A DNA stretch of 64,000 nucleotides, taken from the NCBI RefSeq assembly GCF_004339725.1, contig NZ_SMGK01000006.1, positions 1 through 64,000 on the forward strand, in the 5' to 3' direction. The notes under the pieces were generated by a model that did not search any database, was not told the origin of the DNA, and worked only from the letters and a program-made list of their open reading frames with translations. The position numbers and the translations under genes are program-made. Source of the stretch: Acidipila rosea (GTDB taxonomy: Bacteria; Acidobacteriota; Terriglobia; Terriglobales; Acidobacteriaceae). Shown piece after piece: positions 1-8,592 of this stretch (position 1 is the stretch's first letter; each line of letters starts with the position of its first letter).

Positions 1-126
1 TTCGCTGTGACCGTTATGTGCCCTCCAGAACGCGCGCCACCCTAAGCCATGCGGCTTCCCGCCGCAGCGGCCACATAACGACCAGCGGAACATAAGGCCG
101 ATTATGTGCCCGGGCACATAATCGGC
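1..126. mobile_element. Terminus of a second mobile element inserted in a parB-like gene
   Basis: The stretch carries repeated TTATGTG half-sites: CCGTTATGTGCC at 11-22, the inverted form CACATAACG at 72-80, a weaker inverted copy AACATAAGG at 89-97, and two halves of a perfect palindrome at 97-126. A parB-like reading frame loses its family similarity exactly at this palindrome. Arrays of inverted core-like sites next to a junction are what one expects at the end of an element moved by tyrosine recombinases (recombinase-in-trio elements are one possibility). No recombinase gene is visible because the element continues beyond position 1. The identity of the element is inference. Confidence 0.5.
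97..126. repeat. Perfect 30-bp palindrome
   Basis: The left half-site is GCCGATTATGTGCCC (97-111) and the right half (112-126) is its exact reverse complement, with no spacer. The 10-mer TTATGTGCCC recurs at 14-23. The symmetry and the recurrence suggest a recombinase binding or crossover site at an element end. It also lies within the reading frame of the interrupted ParB-like protein. Confidence 0.8.
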
Positions 127-240
127 AAGCTCCTTCAAAGCATCGTTCTCGAAGATGTGGCGGGGGTTAGTGGTGGATTCGGTGAGCAGCGCGAGAGGCA
201 GGTTGCGGTACTCGGTGGCATTGGTGATGGTGGTTTCCAT
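124..240 (-). pseudogene. 5' remnant of a ParB/RepB/Spo0J-like gene, interrupted
   Basis: Translation from the ATG at 238-240, preceded by AGGAG at good spacing, gives a typical ParB-family N-terminus. The stretch LPLALLTESTTNPR followed by IFENDALKELAD corresponds to the conserved start of the ParB nuclease-like domain. After about 40 residues, where the family normally continues with a 'S-I-R/K-x-x-G' segment, the frame runs into the palindrome at 97-126 and family similarity stops. The frame stays open to the window edge, but the residues look random. It is the third gene of an apparent operon ardC > DUF6908 > parB-like. Such ParB-like proteins near ardC on plasmids and ICEs serve partition or regulation. 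I infer that a mobile element has inactivated it. Confidence 0.65.
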
Positions 241-323
241 GATGATTGCTCCTTTCGAGCATGGTTAAGAGTTGAATGAATAGAGCGGAGACGCACTGGC
301 TGTATCCGCTCCAAGGGAGCGGA

Positions 324-743
324 CTAGCCACGAATGGCGGCGTCCGTGAAGGCTTCGGCGAAGCCTTGCAAGCTGAGGTTTTTGTTCCACTCGGCGGCGA
401 AGCCTTCGTGTTGCCTGTGCAGGTCGAGAAGTGCGACATAGTGGCCGCGCACGATAGCGCGGGAAAATTGCTCCACTGCCGCGTAATCGTTGCGCCAGTA
501 ATAGGGGTCGAGCGTGAGCTTGCCTGCAATGGGTTTCGACAACTCGAAGCACATCTCCGGGTCGCGCATGGGGTCGCCGTTTTGCTTGCCGTAATGCGCG
601 ATGGAAATTGCAGGGAGTCCCAGCGGTCCCGGTTCCGGTGTGGCTTCGATAACGAGTGCCATGTAAGGCGGATTCTCAATCTTGAGGTAGAGGCTAGGCC
701 GGAAGCCTCCGGCCTTTTCGAGAATGCGAAGGATGGTTTGCAT
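324..743 (-). CDS. DUF6908-type small protein of mobile elements
   Basis: A 139-residue soluble protein without signal or membrane segment. Its sequence (start MQTILRILEKAGGF, an aromatic and acidic middle, a run NLSLQGFAEAF near the C-terminus) resembles the DUF6908 family. That family is found beside ardC on plasmids and integrative elements and has no known function. The ATG overlaps the ardC stop as TGATG, so the two are probably translationally coupled; a GTG one codon upstream is the alternative start. The parB-like remnant follows after 83 bp on the same strand. The family assignment is from recognition of sequence style; function unknown. Confidence 0.7.
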   Translation of the reverse strand: MQTILRILEKAGGFRPSLYLKIENPPYMALVIEATPEPGPLGLPAISIAHYGKQNGDPMRDPEMCFELSKPIAGKLTLDPYYWRNDYAAVEQFSRAIVRGHYVALLDLHRQHEGFAAEWNKNLSLQGFAEAFTDAAIRG

Positions 744-1654
744 CACGCCACCTTCGCCAGTTCTGCATCGGGCATCGTCTCAGTGCGGGACGGCTCCAGT
801 GCGGCAAGAATGACGGCAGAGGTTTGCTGGATAACTTCCAAGCTCTCGGCGAGCAGTGAAGCATTGCCGTGGTACAGGTGGATGTAGTCAGCGGATGCGG
901 TTCCGGCCTCTAGCCCTACAGCTTTGCCGATAACAAACGCGATGGCCTCGGCCTCGGTCTCCCGCACAACCTTAGTGGTGGTCGTGCGCCGCTCGGCCTT
1001 GTGCAACATCTCATGCGCCAATTCATGCACAAGCGTGGAAAACTCCTCGGCCTTTGACTGTCCGGGAAGCACGGCAATCCTGCCGCCGTAGCTCATGCCA
1101 AGCGCGGGCGCGATCTTCTCGGTAAAGACAAGCTCGATGCCCTGCTTCTCGATAAACAGAAGCAAGCGGTCGCGGTTCTCGCCCACATCGCCGCTGACTT
1201 CGTGCATGGCGGGAAGCTCCGCGCCGTCGGTCTGGCTGACATCGAAGACATACGCAGCACGGAAACCAACCAAAACAGCGCGGTTCTGTTTAGTGATGTC
1301 CTTCTCGGCCTCTTCCTTCGGTTTGCGCTTGATGCCAATAATGGGAGCAAGAATGCGGATGCCCTTTTCGCCCTTTTTGACACGGCGGCCTAGCTGGTTC
1401 CACGCATACATCCCAGCTACGCGGGTCGCGTCCGGCTTTTGACGTGCAATTTCGAGGATGTTTCCGAAGCTGTAATTGTGAAAGCGGCTCATAGCGTCGA
1501 GGTACGCTGTTAATGCATCACTGTGTCCCGCCTCAAGCTGTTCAATCAGGCTCTTTACATTGGAGGCAATAATCTCTTTCGCTGTCTGCCGTTGCTGCGG
1601 CTGTTTGGGTTTTTGAGTGGACTGGTGATCGCGCTTAGTGGCTGTGGTGTTCAT
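743..1654 (-). CDS. ardC: ArdC-like antirestriction protein (ssDNA-binding + zincin domain)
   Basis: 303 residues, usual for ArdC. After a basic, Gln-rich tail of about 24 residues comes the N-terminal ssDNA-binding domain (about 25-150), which includes the family signature around YSFGN and the WNQLGRRVKKGEKG stretch. A zincin-like metallopeptidase domain follows, with HELAH at 210-214 as zinc ligands and catalytic Glu, and a further Glu-rich segment ETEAEAIAF (232-240) supplying the likely third ligand. Known ArdC proteins protect incoming single-stranded conjugative DNA from restriction. The start is supported by AAGGAGG about 8 bp upstream. It heads a leftward operon with the DUF6908 gene and parB-like remnant, fitting early expression in a recipient. 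Confidence 0.85.
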   Translation of the reverse strand: MNTTATKRDHQSTQKPKQPQQRQTAKEIIASNVKSLIEQLEAGHSDALTAYLDAMSRFHNYSFGNILEIARQKPDATRVAGMYAWNQLGRRVKKGEKGIRILAPIIGIKRKPKEEAEKDITKQNRAVLVGFRAAYVFDVSQTDGAELPAMHEVSGDVGENRDRLLLFIEKQGIELVFTEKIAPALGMSYGGRIAVLPGQSKAEEFSTLVHELAHEMLHKAERRTTTTKVVRETEAEAIAFVIGKAVGLEAGTASADYIHLYHGNASLLAESLEVIQQTSAVILAALEPSRTETMPDAELAKVA

Positions 1655-2168
1655 GGGTGCTTCCTCCTTGGCATTTGCCTTTGCTTTTCATGCCGTCGCG
1701 GCATGTACCTACATGCCGAACGCCTCCTGGCGAAGGCGGGGGTAGCAAGGCGCAATGGGGAGGGGGATCACCCACCCTTGCAATGAAGCGAAGCGAGAAT
1801 GGAAAGGGCGAAGCGCAGCGGAGGGCTGCACAAGCGAAGCGCGGAAGCCTGGGGATACCCCTTGCGCCGCGCGATCGGGGCAGAGCCCCTTAGCGGCTTT
1901 TGCTGTTGTTTTTGCTTTTCAGGGAATTAGGGTCGGCGTTGCGGGCAGGAACAGGCCCGCTGTGGTGGGAAGCGCAAGACGCCATGCGGCTGAAGCAGGG
2001 AGGAGACTTCCTCCCCCTGAGCGCAGAGTAAAGATTATCGCGTAGTGGGGGAATACAATAGAAGGTATATTCCTCAGTTGAAAAGCGGCAGTAGTCTTGG
2101 AGAGTTAAAGGGCGGAAACTACGGCCAGAAAATCAAAAATCTCCGCGGCGAAGATCTCAGAATGGTAC
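1655..2168. other. Repeat- and hairpin-rich intergenic region
   Basis: No convincing gene. It contains an inverted repeat CATGCCG-TCG-CGGCATG (1689-1705) with a third CATGCCG copy at 1712-1718 just upstream of ardC. The octamer GCGAAGCG occurs three times (1788-1795, 1808-1815, 1834-1841). Two short GC hairpins are present, GGGG-ATA-CCCC (1851-1861) and GGGGC-AGA-GCCCC (1877-1889). The density of short repeats suggests regulation of ardC or a single-strand initiation or replication site, but nothing in the sequence decides between these. Confidence 0.5.
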
Positions 2169-3794
2169 TCACGCGATCACATCATAGGGGCGCATCATGT
2201 CATTGGCCTCATGTTCAAGAATGTGGCAATGCCATAGATAACGGCCCGTATATCCCTGGAATGGAACAATGATGCGGGTAACCGTTTCGGGCGGACATTG
2301 TAAGACGTCCTTCCATCCCATTTCATGTTCACCTGGCAGTCTCGCAACATCCGTGTAGCGCAAAGTTTCGTTCGCGAGGTAGTCATCAACGGAGAAGTTC
2401 CTTCGATCCAATATTTGGAAGCGGACCATGTGAAGATGGATCGGATGCGTATCCTGCGTCAGGTTTGCGAGGCTCCATATCTCCACCGAATTCAGTTTTA
2501 CGCGCTCTGTCACTGGATCTACCCAATGCTTCCGGTTAAGGAGCATCACCATTGGTTCGCCATTATCTCCGTCGAATTCATTCAAAGTCATAAGACGTGT
2601 GGAGGCAGCCCGCGTCTCGTCAATTCGTTCGACCGGATGCAGCACTTTCGGTAATTGACTGTTGTCCGTTACCGCATCTTTGCCAACACGGAATTGCATG
2701 AGTTCCAGGCCGTCGCTCTCCAGAACGATGTTCTCGCCACGTGCGCTGCTAAAGTCGACAATCCAGTCAGTCCGCTCGGCGGGAGATAGGACGAGGCGCT
2801 TCATAGCGACAGCTGCAGAGAGCAGTCCTTGGTCCGAACCGATGACATAAAAGCTCTGTCCGTTTGATAACGAAAGGGAGAAGAAGCGCGAGTTTGCGGT
2901 GTTTGCAATTCGCAGGCGGTATTTCCGGGCTTCAACCTCGTGATATGGCTTAATTTTGCCGTTAACCACCATGGCATCGCCTAGAAATTCCTGCGCCCAA
3001 GCGCCTTCATCTGGCGGATTGGGATAGTAAAGCTGGCCTTGGGGATCGAAGCTCCGGTCATAGATGAGAAGCGGTAACTCGTACTTTCCAGATGGCAGAT
3101 TCAATGCCTTCTCAACTTCATCACGAATCAGATACCAGCCCATGAGACCGGCAAAGACATTAAAGCGGCTAACTCCCATCGCGTGGTCATGTACCCAGAG
3201 TCCGGTTGCATCCTGCCGATTGGGATAGAAGCATAGCTTGCTTTTTCCCGTGCCGAACCAGTCCTCTGGATAGCCGTCGCTGATGCTAGGAACGCGCGCG
3301 CCGTGCATGTGCGCGACAGTTCGCGTTTCGGGAGCATTCAGCATTCCGTGCATCGGAGGATCAAGCGAAAGAATGTGCTTTGCGGGCAGATCGTTGATCC
3401 AATCGATCAGGACACCTTCATTGCTCTGCACGTCGAACAGTACAGGTGCTGACGTGCTTCCATATGCCCACATTCTTGACGAAGGTAAATCGCGGTGCAT
3501 TTTGCAAGAGATTTCATGAACGCGGATGGAGTAATAAGGTGCATCCGTTGCACCATGCAATTCTGAAGAACGCCGCCCTTTTGTTTTCTGTAATTCCGGC
3601 AGCGGCAATGGATCTACGAATGAGGCCAGCTTCATCGCATCCAGTGTTTTTGCGCGACCGGATGCCAGATGAGGCATCTCCATACCACGTCCCAAAGTGT
3701 TGCGCGTACTTTGGGCGATGCTCGGAAAGCTGAGTAGCCCGGTCATAGCCAGGCTGCCCTTCTGCATGAGCCTTCTGCGTGTCCATTGCTTCAA
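2169..3794 (-). CDS. CotA-like multicopper oxidase (laccase type), Tat-exported
   Basis: 541 residues with all four copper-binding segments of three-domain multicopper oxidases: AHMHG (161-165), WVHDH (200-204), HPIHLH (450-455) and HCHILEHE (522-529). The spacing HxHG...SDGYPEDWF and the residues around them match the CotA/bilirubin-oxidase branch rather than CueO. Such enzymes couple one-electron oxidation of phenols or metal ions to oxygen reduction in the periplasm or cell surface. The N-terminus has a twin-arginine motif (RRRLMQKG, residues 6-13), which requires the TTG start chosen here. It begins 8 nt after the phosphoesterase gene stops, so the two are very probably co-transcribed. 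The natural substrate is unknown; a role in the arsenic island is only contextual. Confidence 0.85.
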   Translation of the reverse strand: MKQWTRRRLMQKGSLAMTGLLSFPSIAQSTRNTLGRGMEMPHLASGRAKTLDAMKLASFVDPLPLPELQKTKGRRSSELHGATDAPYYSIRVHEISCKMHRDLPSSRMWAYGSTSAPVLFDVQSNEGVLIDWINDLPAKHILSLDPPMHGMLNAPETRTVAHMHGARVPSISDGYPEDWFGTGKSKLCFYPNRQDATGLWVHDHAMGVSRFNVFAGLMGWYLIRDEVEKALNLPSGKYELPLLIYDRSFDPQGQLYYPNPPDEGAWAQEFLGDAMVVNGKIKPYHEVEARKYRLRIANTANSRFFSLSLSNGQSFYVIGSDQGLLSAAVAMKRLVLSPAERTDWIVDFSSARGENIVLESDGLELMQFRVGKDAVTDNSQLPKVLHPVERIDETRAASTRLMTLNEFDGDNGEPMVMLLNRKHWVDPVTERVKLNSVEIWSLANLTQDTHPIHLHMVRFQILDRRNFSVDDYLANETLRYTDVARLPGEHEMGWKDVLQCPPETVTRIIVPFQGYTGRYLWHCHILEHEANDMMRPYDVIA

Positions 3795-3802
3795 TGTGCT
3801 CT

Positions 3803-5434
3803 CTACTTCCCGGCTTCCACCGTTCCTTTATCAGGATCAAGGATGAGCTTTCCGGTGTTCTGCGGCTTGCCCTTGCTGAAATCAAACATGCTCAACAGCG
3901 ACCCAGATTGGGCATCGAATGAGCCTCCACTGATGCGCTTACCGTCGAGATAAAGGTCTTCTATTAGGCGGATGATCGAAGTCTGATCCGTGACATTGTG
4001 ATCGACGTAATTTGCTTTCGCCCATGGAGAGATGACAATCAAAGGTAGACGCGGACCGAAGCCGCAACGGCCTTGCGCATGTTCGGTCGCAGGATTCACG
4101 CCGGGGAGTGCATTCGTTCCATCGCCACATTTCCCGACGCCATTAAGCGCATCCTGAGTTGTCGATGAGCCATTCACTAGTGGCCCCATTCGGTGGTCAT
4201 ACCATCCATCCGAATCATCATAGGCAATGATGACCGCCGTGTGCTCCCACTCTGGTTGCTTTTGCACGAAGTTGAGGATGCCGACAACCCAGCGCTGTTC
4301 ATCGAGTGGGCTGGAGTAGCCTGAGTGCCCATCCTCAAAGCCCGGGGCTTTGAGATAGCTCACTGTCGGGAAATTGCCTGCCTTTACGGCGTCGAAGAAA
4401 TCGTGCGCATCGTACTGATGATTCGCACCACCATCCTTGTTCATTCCGACCACTTTTGGCGATGAAGGACGAACATGCTTCAGGTTGGCCGTTGACTTGT
4501 AATACTGAAATGGCTGATGAAAGGCGATATAGTCGCGCTTGTTGACCGCCGTCCACTTCGACATGGAAGAACGTCGGCACCCAGTTGTTCCATTCGGATT
4601 CACAACACTGAGATCAAAACCGCCCTGGAAAAAACCCCACGACACGTCTCCCTCTGTGAGCAGGTCGCCGATGTTTCGTCCTGTCATATGGACGAGTGCA
4701 TCTGAGGTACTCGTACAAAGATCCCCGGCAGGTTGCGGGTCCGCAATCATGGTAAATCCACCATTGCCATCCGCCACAATACCGCCTTCGGCATTTTGGT
4801 CGTTGACTACACCGTTGGTTTGGCCGGAAGCCAAGTTGATGGCACCCGGAGTTGACGGCCCGAAGTTCGTGCCGAAGAAGCGGTCGCTGATTGCGAAGTG
4901 TTGCGCGTAATTCCAATAGGCAGTAACCGTATTGCCGTCGAAGTAGCCCATGGTAAGGCCGCTTGTTGCAAGGATGCCGACATGCTGTCCGGGAATGCGG
5001 GGACCATCGGGGCGTCCCACGGATTTGGGAAAGAGATCCATTTTTCCGCCGTTGAAGGCTTGCTGCTCCGCTCCATAGTTATGGCTCTGATCCGCAGTTC
5101 CAGCCTGATTCCGGTCCAAACGAAATGGGTTCGTGCGTCCCAATTCATTCCCGGCATTTAGAAAGTTCGGATTCTGTTTCAGCAGCTTCTCTGTGTACCC
5201 ATCTATCTTCGGTGTTCCCGGTAGTGCCGTAAATTTGGGATCGCCCTTCGGGTTGAGCGCATGGGGATAGGTACCGAAGTAGTGGTCAAATGAGACATTC
5301 TCTTGATAGATCACGACGATATGGCGAATTTGTTTTTTAGCAACGTCGAGATCCGACGCATGGACAGATGCCGCCGTCAGTATTCCCACTAGCCCAACCC
5401 ATGTTCCGCGGCGCATCCACTCCATCCACTTCAT
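3803..5434 (-). CDS. Secreted phosphoesterase of the phospholipase C / AcpA family
   Basis: 543 residues. A signal peptide (hydrophobic 12-22, cleavage after ASVHA) precedes the phosphoesterase-family core. The metal-site segment QENVSFDHYFG lies at 44-54, and later a segment YDDSDGWYDH and a PLIVISPWAK strand are typical of bacterial non-haemolytic phospholipase C and AcpA acid phosphatase. It should hydrolyse phosphodiester or phosphomonoester bonds outside the cytoplasm. The ATG at 5434 is preferred over one 18 nt upstream because GGAG sits 5 nt before it. The multicopper oxidase gene follows 8 nt downstream; arsC lies 128 nt upstream on the same strand. The exact substrate (phospholipid, phosphate ester, or arsenate ester by chance) cannot be read from sequence. 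Confidence 0.85.
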   Translation of the reverse strand: MKWMEWMRRGTWVGLVGILTAASVHASDLDVAKKQIRHIVVIYQENVSFDHYFGTYPHALNPKGDPKFTALPGTPKIDGYTEKLLKQNPNFLNAGNELGRTNPFRLDRNQAGTADQSHNYGAEQQAFNGGKMDLFPKSVGRPDGPRIPGQHVGILATSGLTMGYFDGNTVTAYWNYAQHFAISDRFFGTNFGPSTPGAINLASGQTNGVVNDQNAEGGIVADGNGGFTMIADPQPAGDLCTSTSDALVHMTGRNIGDLLTEGDVSWGFFQGGFDLSVVNPNGTTGCRRSSMSKWTAVNKRDYIAFHQPFQYYKSTANLKHVRPSSPKVVGMNKDGGANHQYDAHDFFDAVKAGNFPTVSYLKAPGFEDGHSGYSSPLDEQRWVVGILNFVQKQPEWEHTAVIIAYDDSDGWYDHRMGPLVNGSSTTQDALNGVGKCGDGTNALPGVNPATEHAQGRCGFGPRLPLIVISPWAKANYVDHNVTDQTSIIRLIEDLYLDGKRISGGSFDAQSGSLLSMFDFSKGKPQNTGKLILDPDKGTVEAGK

Positions 5435-5529
5435 ATAGTCTCCATCTAACATTTTCTATGATTTGATTGGTGGCGCGACATTGCGCTCACCTAGATTTGA
5501 ATCGTCATCGCTAATTGTAGTTTGTAATA

Positions 5530-5539
5530 CGATATATCG
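5530..5539. promoter_or_regulatory. Palindrome CGATATATCG upstream of the phosphoesterase gene
   Basis: A perfect 10-bp palindrome lies in the 128-nt gap between arsC and the phosphoesterase gene, about 95 bp before its start. It could be an operator that lets the phosphoesterase/oxidase pair be controlled separately from arsM-arsC. No regulator is assigned. Confidence 0.3.
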
Positions 5540-5562
5540 CACTCGCCCAACTGCTCCGTGCA

Positions 5563-5985
5563 TTAGTTGACCATCGTCGCGTTACTTCGTCCAACAGCTT
5601 CAGCGAGGATCAACTCAGCAACACGTCTACGAATGTCATCGCGAATGGTTCGGACCTCATCCAATGGTCGTCCCTTCGGATCAGCAAGAGGCCAATCATC
5701 TCGGCGCAATCCTGGCACATAGGGGCATTTATCGCCGCAACCCATCGTCACAAGAAGCTTGGCTTCTCGCGCCAACTCTTCTGTGAGCTTCTGAGGTCTG
5801 GCGTTGCTGAGGTCGATGTCGATTTCCTGCATGACCTCCATTACTTCAGGATGTATTCGGAGGCCGGGTTCGGTTCCTGCGGAAATTGCTTGCGCTTTAT
5901 CGGGATCGGCAAAGTGGTTGAAGAAAGCCGCTGCCATCTGTGAACGACCGGCATTATGAACACAGGCAAAAATTACCTTATACAT
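5563..5985 (-). CDS. arsC: Arsenate reductase, thioredoxin-coupled (low-MW phosphatase fold)
   Basis: 140 residues, the normal size of the thioredoxin-dependent ArsC family. The catalytic P-loop Cys is C8 in CVHNAGRS (CX5R with R14). The resolving cysteines C83 and C87 lie in MGCGDKCP, and the conserved Asp-Pro region is at DDWPLADP (96-103). It reduces arsenate to arsenite in the cytoplasm, passing the disulfide from C8 to the second pair and then to thioredoxin. The start ATG at 5985 has AAGGAG 7 nt upstream; an open frame extends further upstream into arsM but lacks family similarity. It follows arsM by 67 nt and should share its transcript. Arsenite produced feeds Acr3 and ArsM. Confidence 0.9.
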   Translation of the reverse strand: MYKVIFACVHNAGRSQMAAAFFNHFADPDKAQAISAGTEPGLRIHPEVMEVMQEIDIDLSNARPQKLTEELAREAKLLVTMGCGDKCPYVPGLRRDDWPLADPKGRPLDEVRTIRDDIRRRVAELILAEAVGRSNATMVN

Positions 5986-6052
5986 TTGTCTCCTTAATTC
6001 TAGTGCGGCGTAAGAACGTCCTTTGAAGCGGCATTTACAGCGCTGGAGCTCT

Positions 6053-6961
6053 TTACGAGCAGCAGGCAGGAGAGGCAGCGACACCCGGCTTGATGGCATA
6101 TACCTTCACGCTCGCCGCCGCGGCGTTGACGTCGTAATCTGAAAGGAGTGTCTTCAGTTCCTGGTGCAGCGAAACGGATGCGTCCGGTAGCGGAGCGCAG
6201 CACGATCCCTCAATGACTTGCAGCGAATTGGCAGAATCCATGCCGGGTGAGCAGCAGCCCGTTTGATTCTCTACCTTGGCGTAAGCGTTGAGGTCAGCGC
6301 CACTATCCACAATCTGAACATGCTCAAAGCCAGCCGCAAGCAAACCGTTTCGATAGTCCTCAATCTTGATCGCGCCAGCTATACATCCAACATAGGCGGC
6401 CATACTTTGAGCGACAGCTTCCGGAAGTTCATACTTCAGCGCGATATCGCTTACAGCAACACGGCCACCTGGCTTGAGAACGCGGGCGATCTCACGAAAG
6501 ACAGCAGGCTTGTCAGGAGCAAGGTTGAGGACGCAGTTTGAGATGATGCAATCGACCGAAGCATCGGGAAGTGGAATCTGGTCGATGGTGGATTGGTAAA
6601 ACTCAACGTTAGTATAGCCGCCGGCCTTTGCGTTTACCCGTGCCCTTTCGATCATGCCTGGGGTCATGTCAATGCCGATGGCGCGACCTTCCAGCCCAAC
6701 CATCTTCGATGCAAGAAATACATCGAGTCCACCGCCCGAGCCCAGGTCCACTACCACCTCTCCACGCTTGATATGAGCTGTCGCCGTGGGATTGCCGCAG
6801 GACAAACCCATATTGGCTTCCGCCGGAATGGAGGTCAACTCCTCGGCGGTATAGCCGAATGCCTCCGCTACTGCTTTTACCCCTGCATGATCGCTCGATA
6901 AAGTGCTTTCCGCGACAGCTCCGTATTTCGATCGGACCGACTCAAGTATTTGCTCTGCCAT
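6053..6961 (-). CDS. arsM: Arsenite S-adenosylmethionine methyltransferase
   Basis: 302 residues. The SAM-binding motif I is [10 protein letters not shown] (71-80). The conserved arsenic-binding cysteines of ArsM are all present: C55 (LSCGNP), C143 (SNCV) and C193 (VGCIAG). It methylates As(III) to methylated and partly volatile species in the cytoplasm. The C-terminal part has extra cysteine pairs (246-247, 254-255) and ends in ...ACCS, possibly further metalloid binding. The start at 6961 is chosen because GGAGG lies 6 nt upstream; a start 60 nt further up would lack this and fall in the operator region. It is transcribed divergently from arsR-acr3 with 77 bp between the starts. Confidence 0.92.
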   Translation of the reverse strand: MAEQILESVRSKYGAVAESTLSSDHAGVKAVAEAFGYTAEELTSIPAEANMGLSCGNPTATAHIKRGEVVVDLGSGGGLDVFLASKMVGLEGRAIGIDMTPGMIERARVNAKAGGYTNVEFYQSTIDQIPLPDASVDCIISNCVLNLAPDKPAVFREIARVLKPGGRVAVSDIALKYELPEAVAQSMAAYVGCIAGAIKIEDYRNGLLAAGFEHVQIVDSGADLNAYAKVENQTGCCSPGMDSANSLQVIEGSCCAPLPDASVSLHQELKTLLSDYDVNAAAASVKVYAIKPGVAASPACCS

Positions 6962-6971
6962 TTTCGCCTCC

Positions 6972-6985
6972 GCAAACATATTTGC
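6972..6985. promoter_or_regulatory. Candidate ArsR operator between arsM and arsR
   Basis: GCAAA at 6972-6976 and TTTGC at 6981-6985 form an inverted repeat with 4-bp spacer (GCAAACATATTTGC, one internal mismatch). It lies 10 bp upstream of the arsM start inside the short divergent region. ArsR-family repressors bind such dyads, so it is a plausible shared operator, but the site is short and unverified. Confidence 0.4.
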
Positions 6986-7038
6986 AAAGACGACTATATC
7001 CCTTGCCAACACATTCGTCAATGCGTATAAGTTAACTC

Positions 7039-7458
7039 ATGGCAGCGAAATCTCCGCAGTTCAATATGGAACGGTTCTTTCAGGCTTTGGGCGACAGCAC
7101 CCGACTTCGTCTGCTCAATCTCATGGGTGACCAGGAAGTTTGCGTTTGCTACTTCGTAGAGATTCTGGAGCAGTTCCAGCCCAAAATATCTCGGCATCTG
7201 GCATATCTTCGCCGTGCAGGCATCGTCGAAGCTCGACGCGAAGGCAAGTGGATGCACTATCGCATCGTCATGCCACCGAACATCGGCGCCGCCCAGGTTC
7301 TCCGGCAAACGCTTGCATGGATGAAAGAGGAGCGTGCGATGCAGGCTGACCGGGCACGCCTCTCGAAGGCTTGCTGTAGTCCTGCAAAGTTTGCTGCTCT
7401 TCAAGGCGCGCCTCTCCCCGTCCCCATCGATCTCCCCATCGCACCAGAAGCCAAATAG
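7039..7458 (+). CDS. arsR: ArsR-family arsenite-responsive repressor
   Basis: 139 residues with a winged helix-turn-helix (about 10-85). The As(III)-sensing CVC motif is at C35-V36-C37, at the start of the recognition region as in classical ArsR. A further Cys pair (112-113) and a proline-rich tail follow. It should repress its own operon and the divergent arsM-arsC genes until arsenite binds the cysteines. acr3 starts 2 nt after its stop, so regulator and pump form one transcript. Confidence 0.92.
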   Translation: MAAKSPQFNMERFFQALGDSTRLRLLNLMGDQEVCVCYFVEILEQFQPKISRHLAYLRRAGIVEARREGKWMHYRIVMPPNIGAAQVLRQTLAWMKEERAMQADRARLSKACCSPAKFAALQGAPLPVPIDLPIAPEAK

Positions 7459-7460
7459 CT

Positions 7461-8582
7461 ATGTCCACTACACCTTATACGCAGGGCCAGATTTGCGCTC
7501 CACTTCCACGGAAGAAGCTCTCTTTCCTCGATCGCTTTCTTACTCTATGGATTTTCCTCGCGATGGCAATCGGAGTCGGAATCGGCCACTTCATTCCGGC
7601 GTCCGCTGGCTTCGTTAATCGCTTCCAAACCGGAACTACCAATATCCCCATTGCAATCGGGCTCATCATCATGATGTTTCCGCCGTTGGCGAAAGTCCGT
7701 TACGAGAAGTTGGGAGAGGTCTTCCGCAACAAGCGTGTCCTCGGCCTATCACTGGTACAGAACTGGATCATCGGGCCAGTTCTGATGTTCCTGCTCGCTA
7801 TCGTGTTTCTTCACGGCGAGCCCGCCTACATGCGCGGCCTGATCCTGATTGGCATTGCGCGGTGCATCGCGATGGTCCTGGTCTGGAATGAACTGGCGGA
7901 GGGAGACACAGATTATGTTGCCGGCCTTGTCGCTATCAATAGCGTATTTCAAGTCCTCTTCTACAGCCTCTATGCCTGGGCATTCCTGACGGTGCTTCCG
8001 AAGTGGTTTGGCCTTGAGGGGAGTGTCGTCCAGATTGGCATTGGCCAGATTGCGAAGAGCGTCGGTCTCTATCTCGGGGTTCCGTTTGTTGCTGGCTTCC
8101 TCACGCGCTTCGTTCTCATTCGGTTGAAGGGAGAGAAATGGTATCGGACACGTTTTATCCCGCGTGTGAGTCCGCTGACTCTAATTGCGCTGCTGTTTAC
8201 AATCCTGGTGATGTTCTCTCTCAAGGGTGATCTCATTGTTCGATTGCCTTTAGATGTCGTTCGCATCGCCATCCCGCTGGTTGTCTACTTCCTCATCATG
8301 TTCCTGGTGAGCTTCTGGATGGGGAAGCGGCTGGGTGCGAACTACGCGCAATCGGCAACGCTCTCCTTCACTGCGGCGGGTAACAATTTTGAGTTAGCGA
8401 TTGCGGTGTCGGTCGCGGTTTTCGGCCTGAACTCTGGTGAGGCGTTCGTCGGCGTGGTGGGACCGTTGATAGAAGTTCCGGCACTCATCGGACTTGTCAA
8501 CGTTGCCTTCTGGATACAGAAGCGTTACTTTGCCTCTGCCAGTAAAGCCTTTGAAGTCCATCCAATCGAGGACGCTCCTTGA
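7461..8582 (+). CDS. acr3: Acr3-type arsenite efflux permease
   Basis: 373 residues with about ten hydrophobic membrane segments, the ACR3 size and topology. The essential Cys is visible as C135 in [17 protein letters not shown], and the conserved [10 protein letters not shown] segment lies near the C-terminus. It exports arsenite across the inner membrane using the proton motive force, removing the product of ArsC. It is translationally linked to arsR (2-nt gap). Its stop lies only 10 nt from the convergent relaxase stop, so the arsenic block abuts the transfer genes directly. Confidence 0.93.
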   Translation: MSTTPYTQGQICAPLPRKKLSFLDRFLTLWIFLAMAIGVGIGHFIPASAGFVNRFQTGTTNIPIAIGLIIMMFPPLAKVRYEKLGEVFRNKRVLGLSLVQNWIIGPVLMFLLAIVFLHGEPAYMRGLILIGIARCIAMVLVWNELAEGDTDYVAGLVAINSVFQVLFYSLYAWAFLTVLPKWFGLEGSVVQIGIGQIAKSVGLYLGVPFVAGFLTRFVLIRLKGEKWYRTRFIPRVSPLTLIALLFTILVMFSLKGDLIVRLPLDVVRIAIPLVVYFLIMFLVSFWMGKRLGANYAQSATLSFTAAGNNFELAIAVSVAVFGLNSGEAFVGVVGPLIEVPALIGLVNVAFWIQKRYFASASKAFEVHPIEDAP

Positions 8583-8592
8583 CCTGACAACT

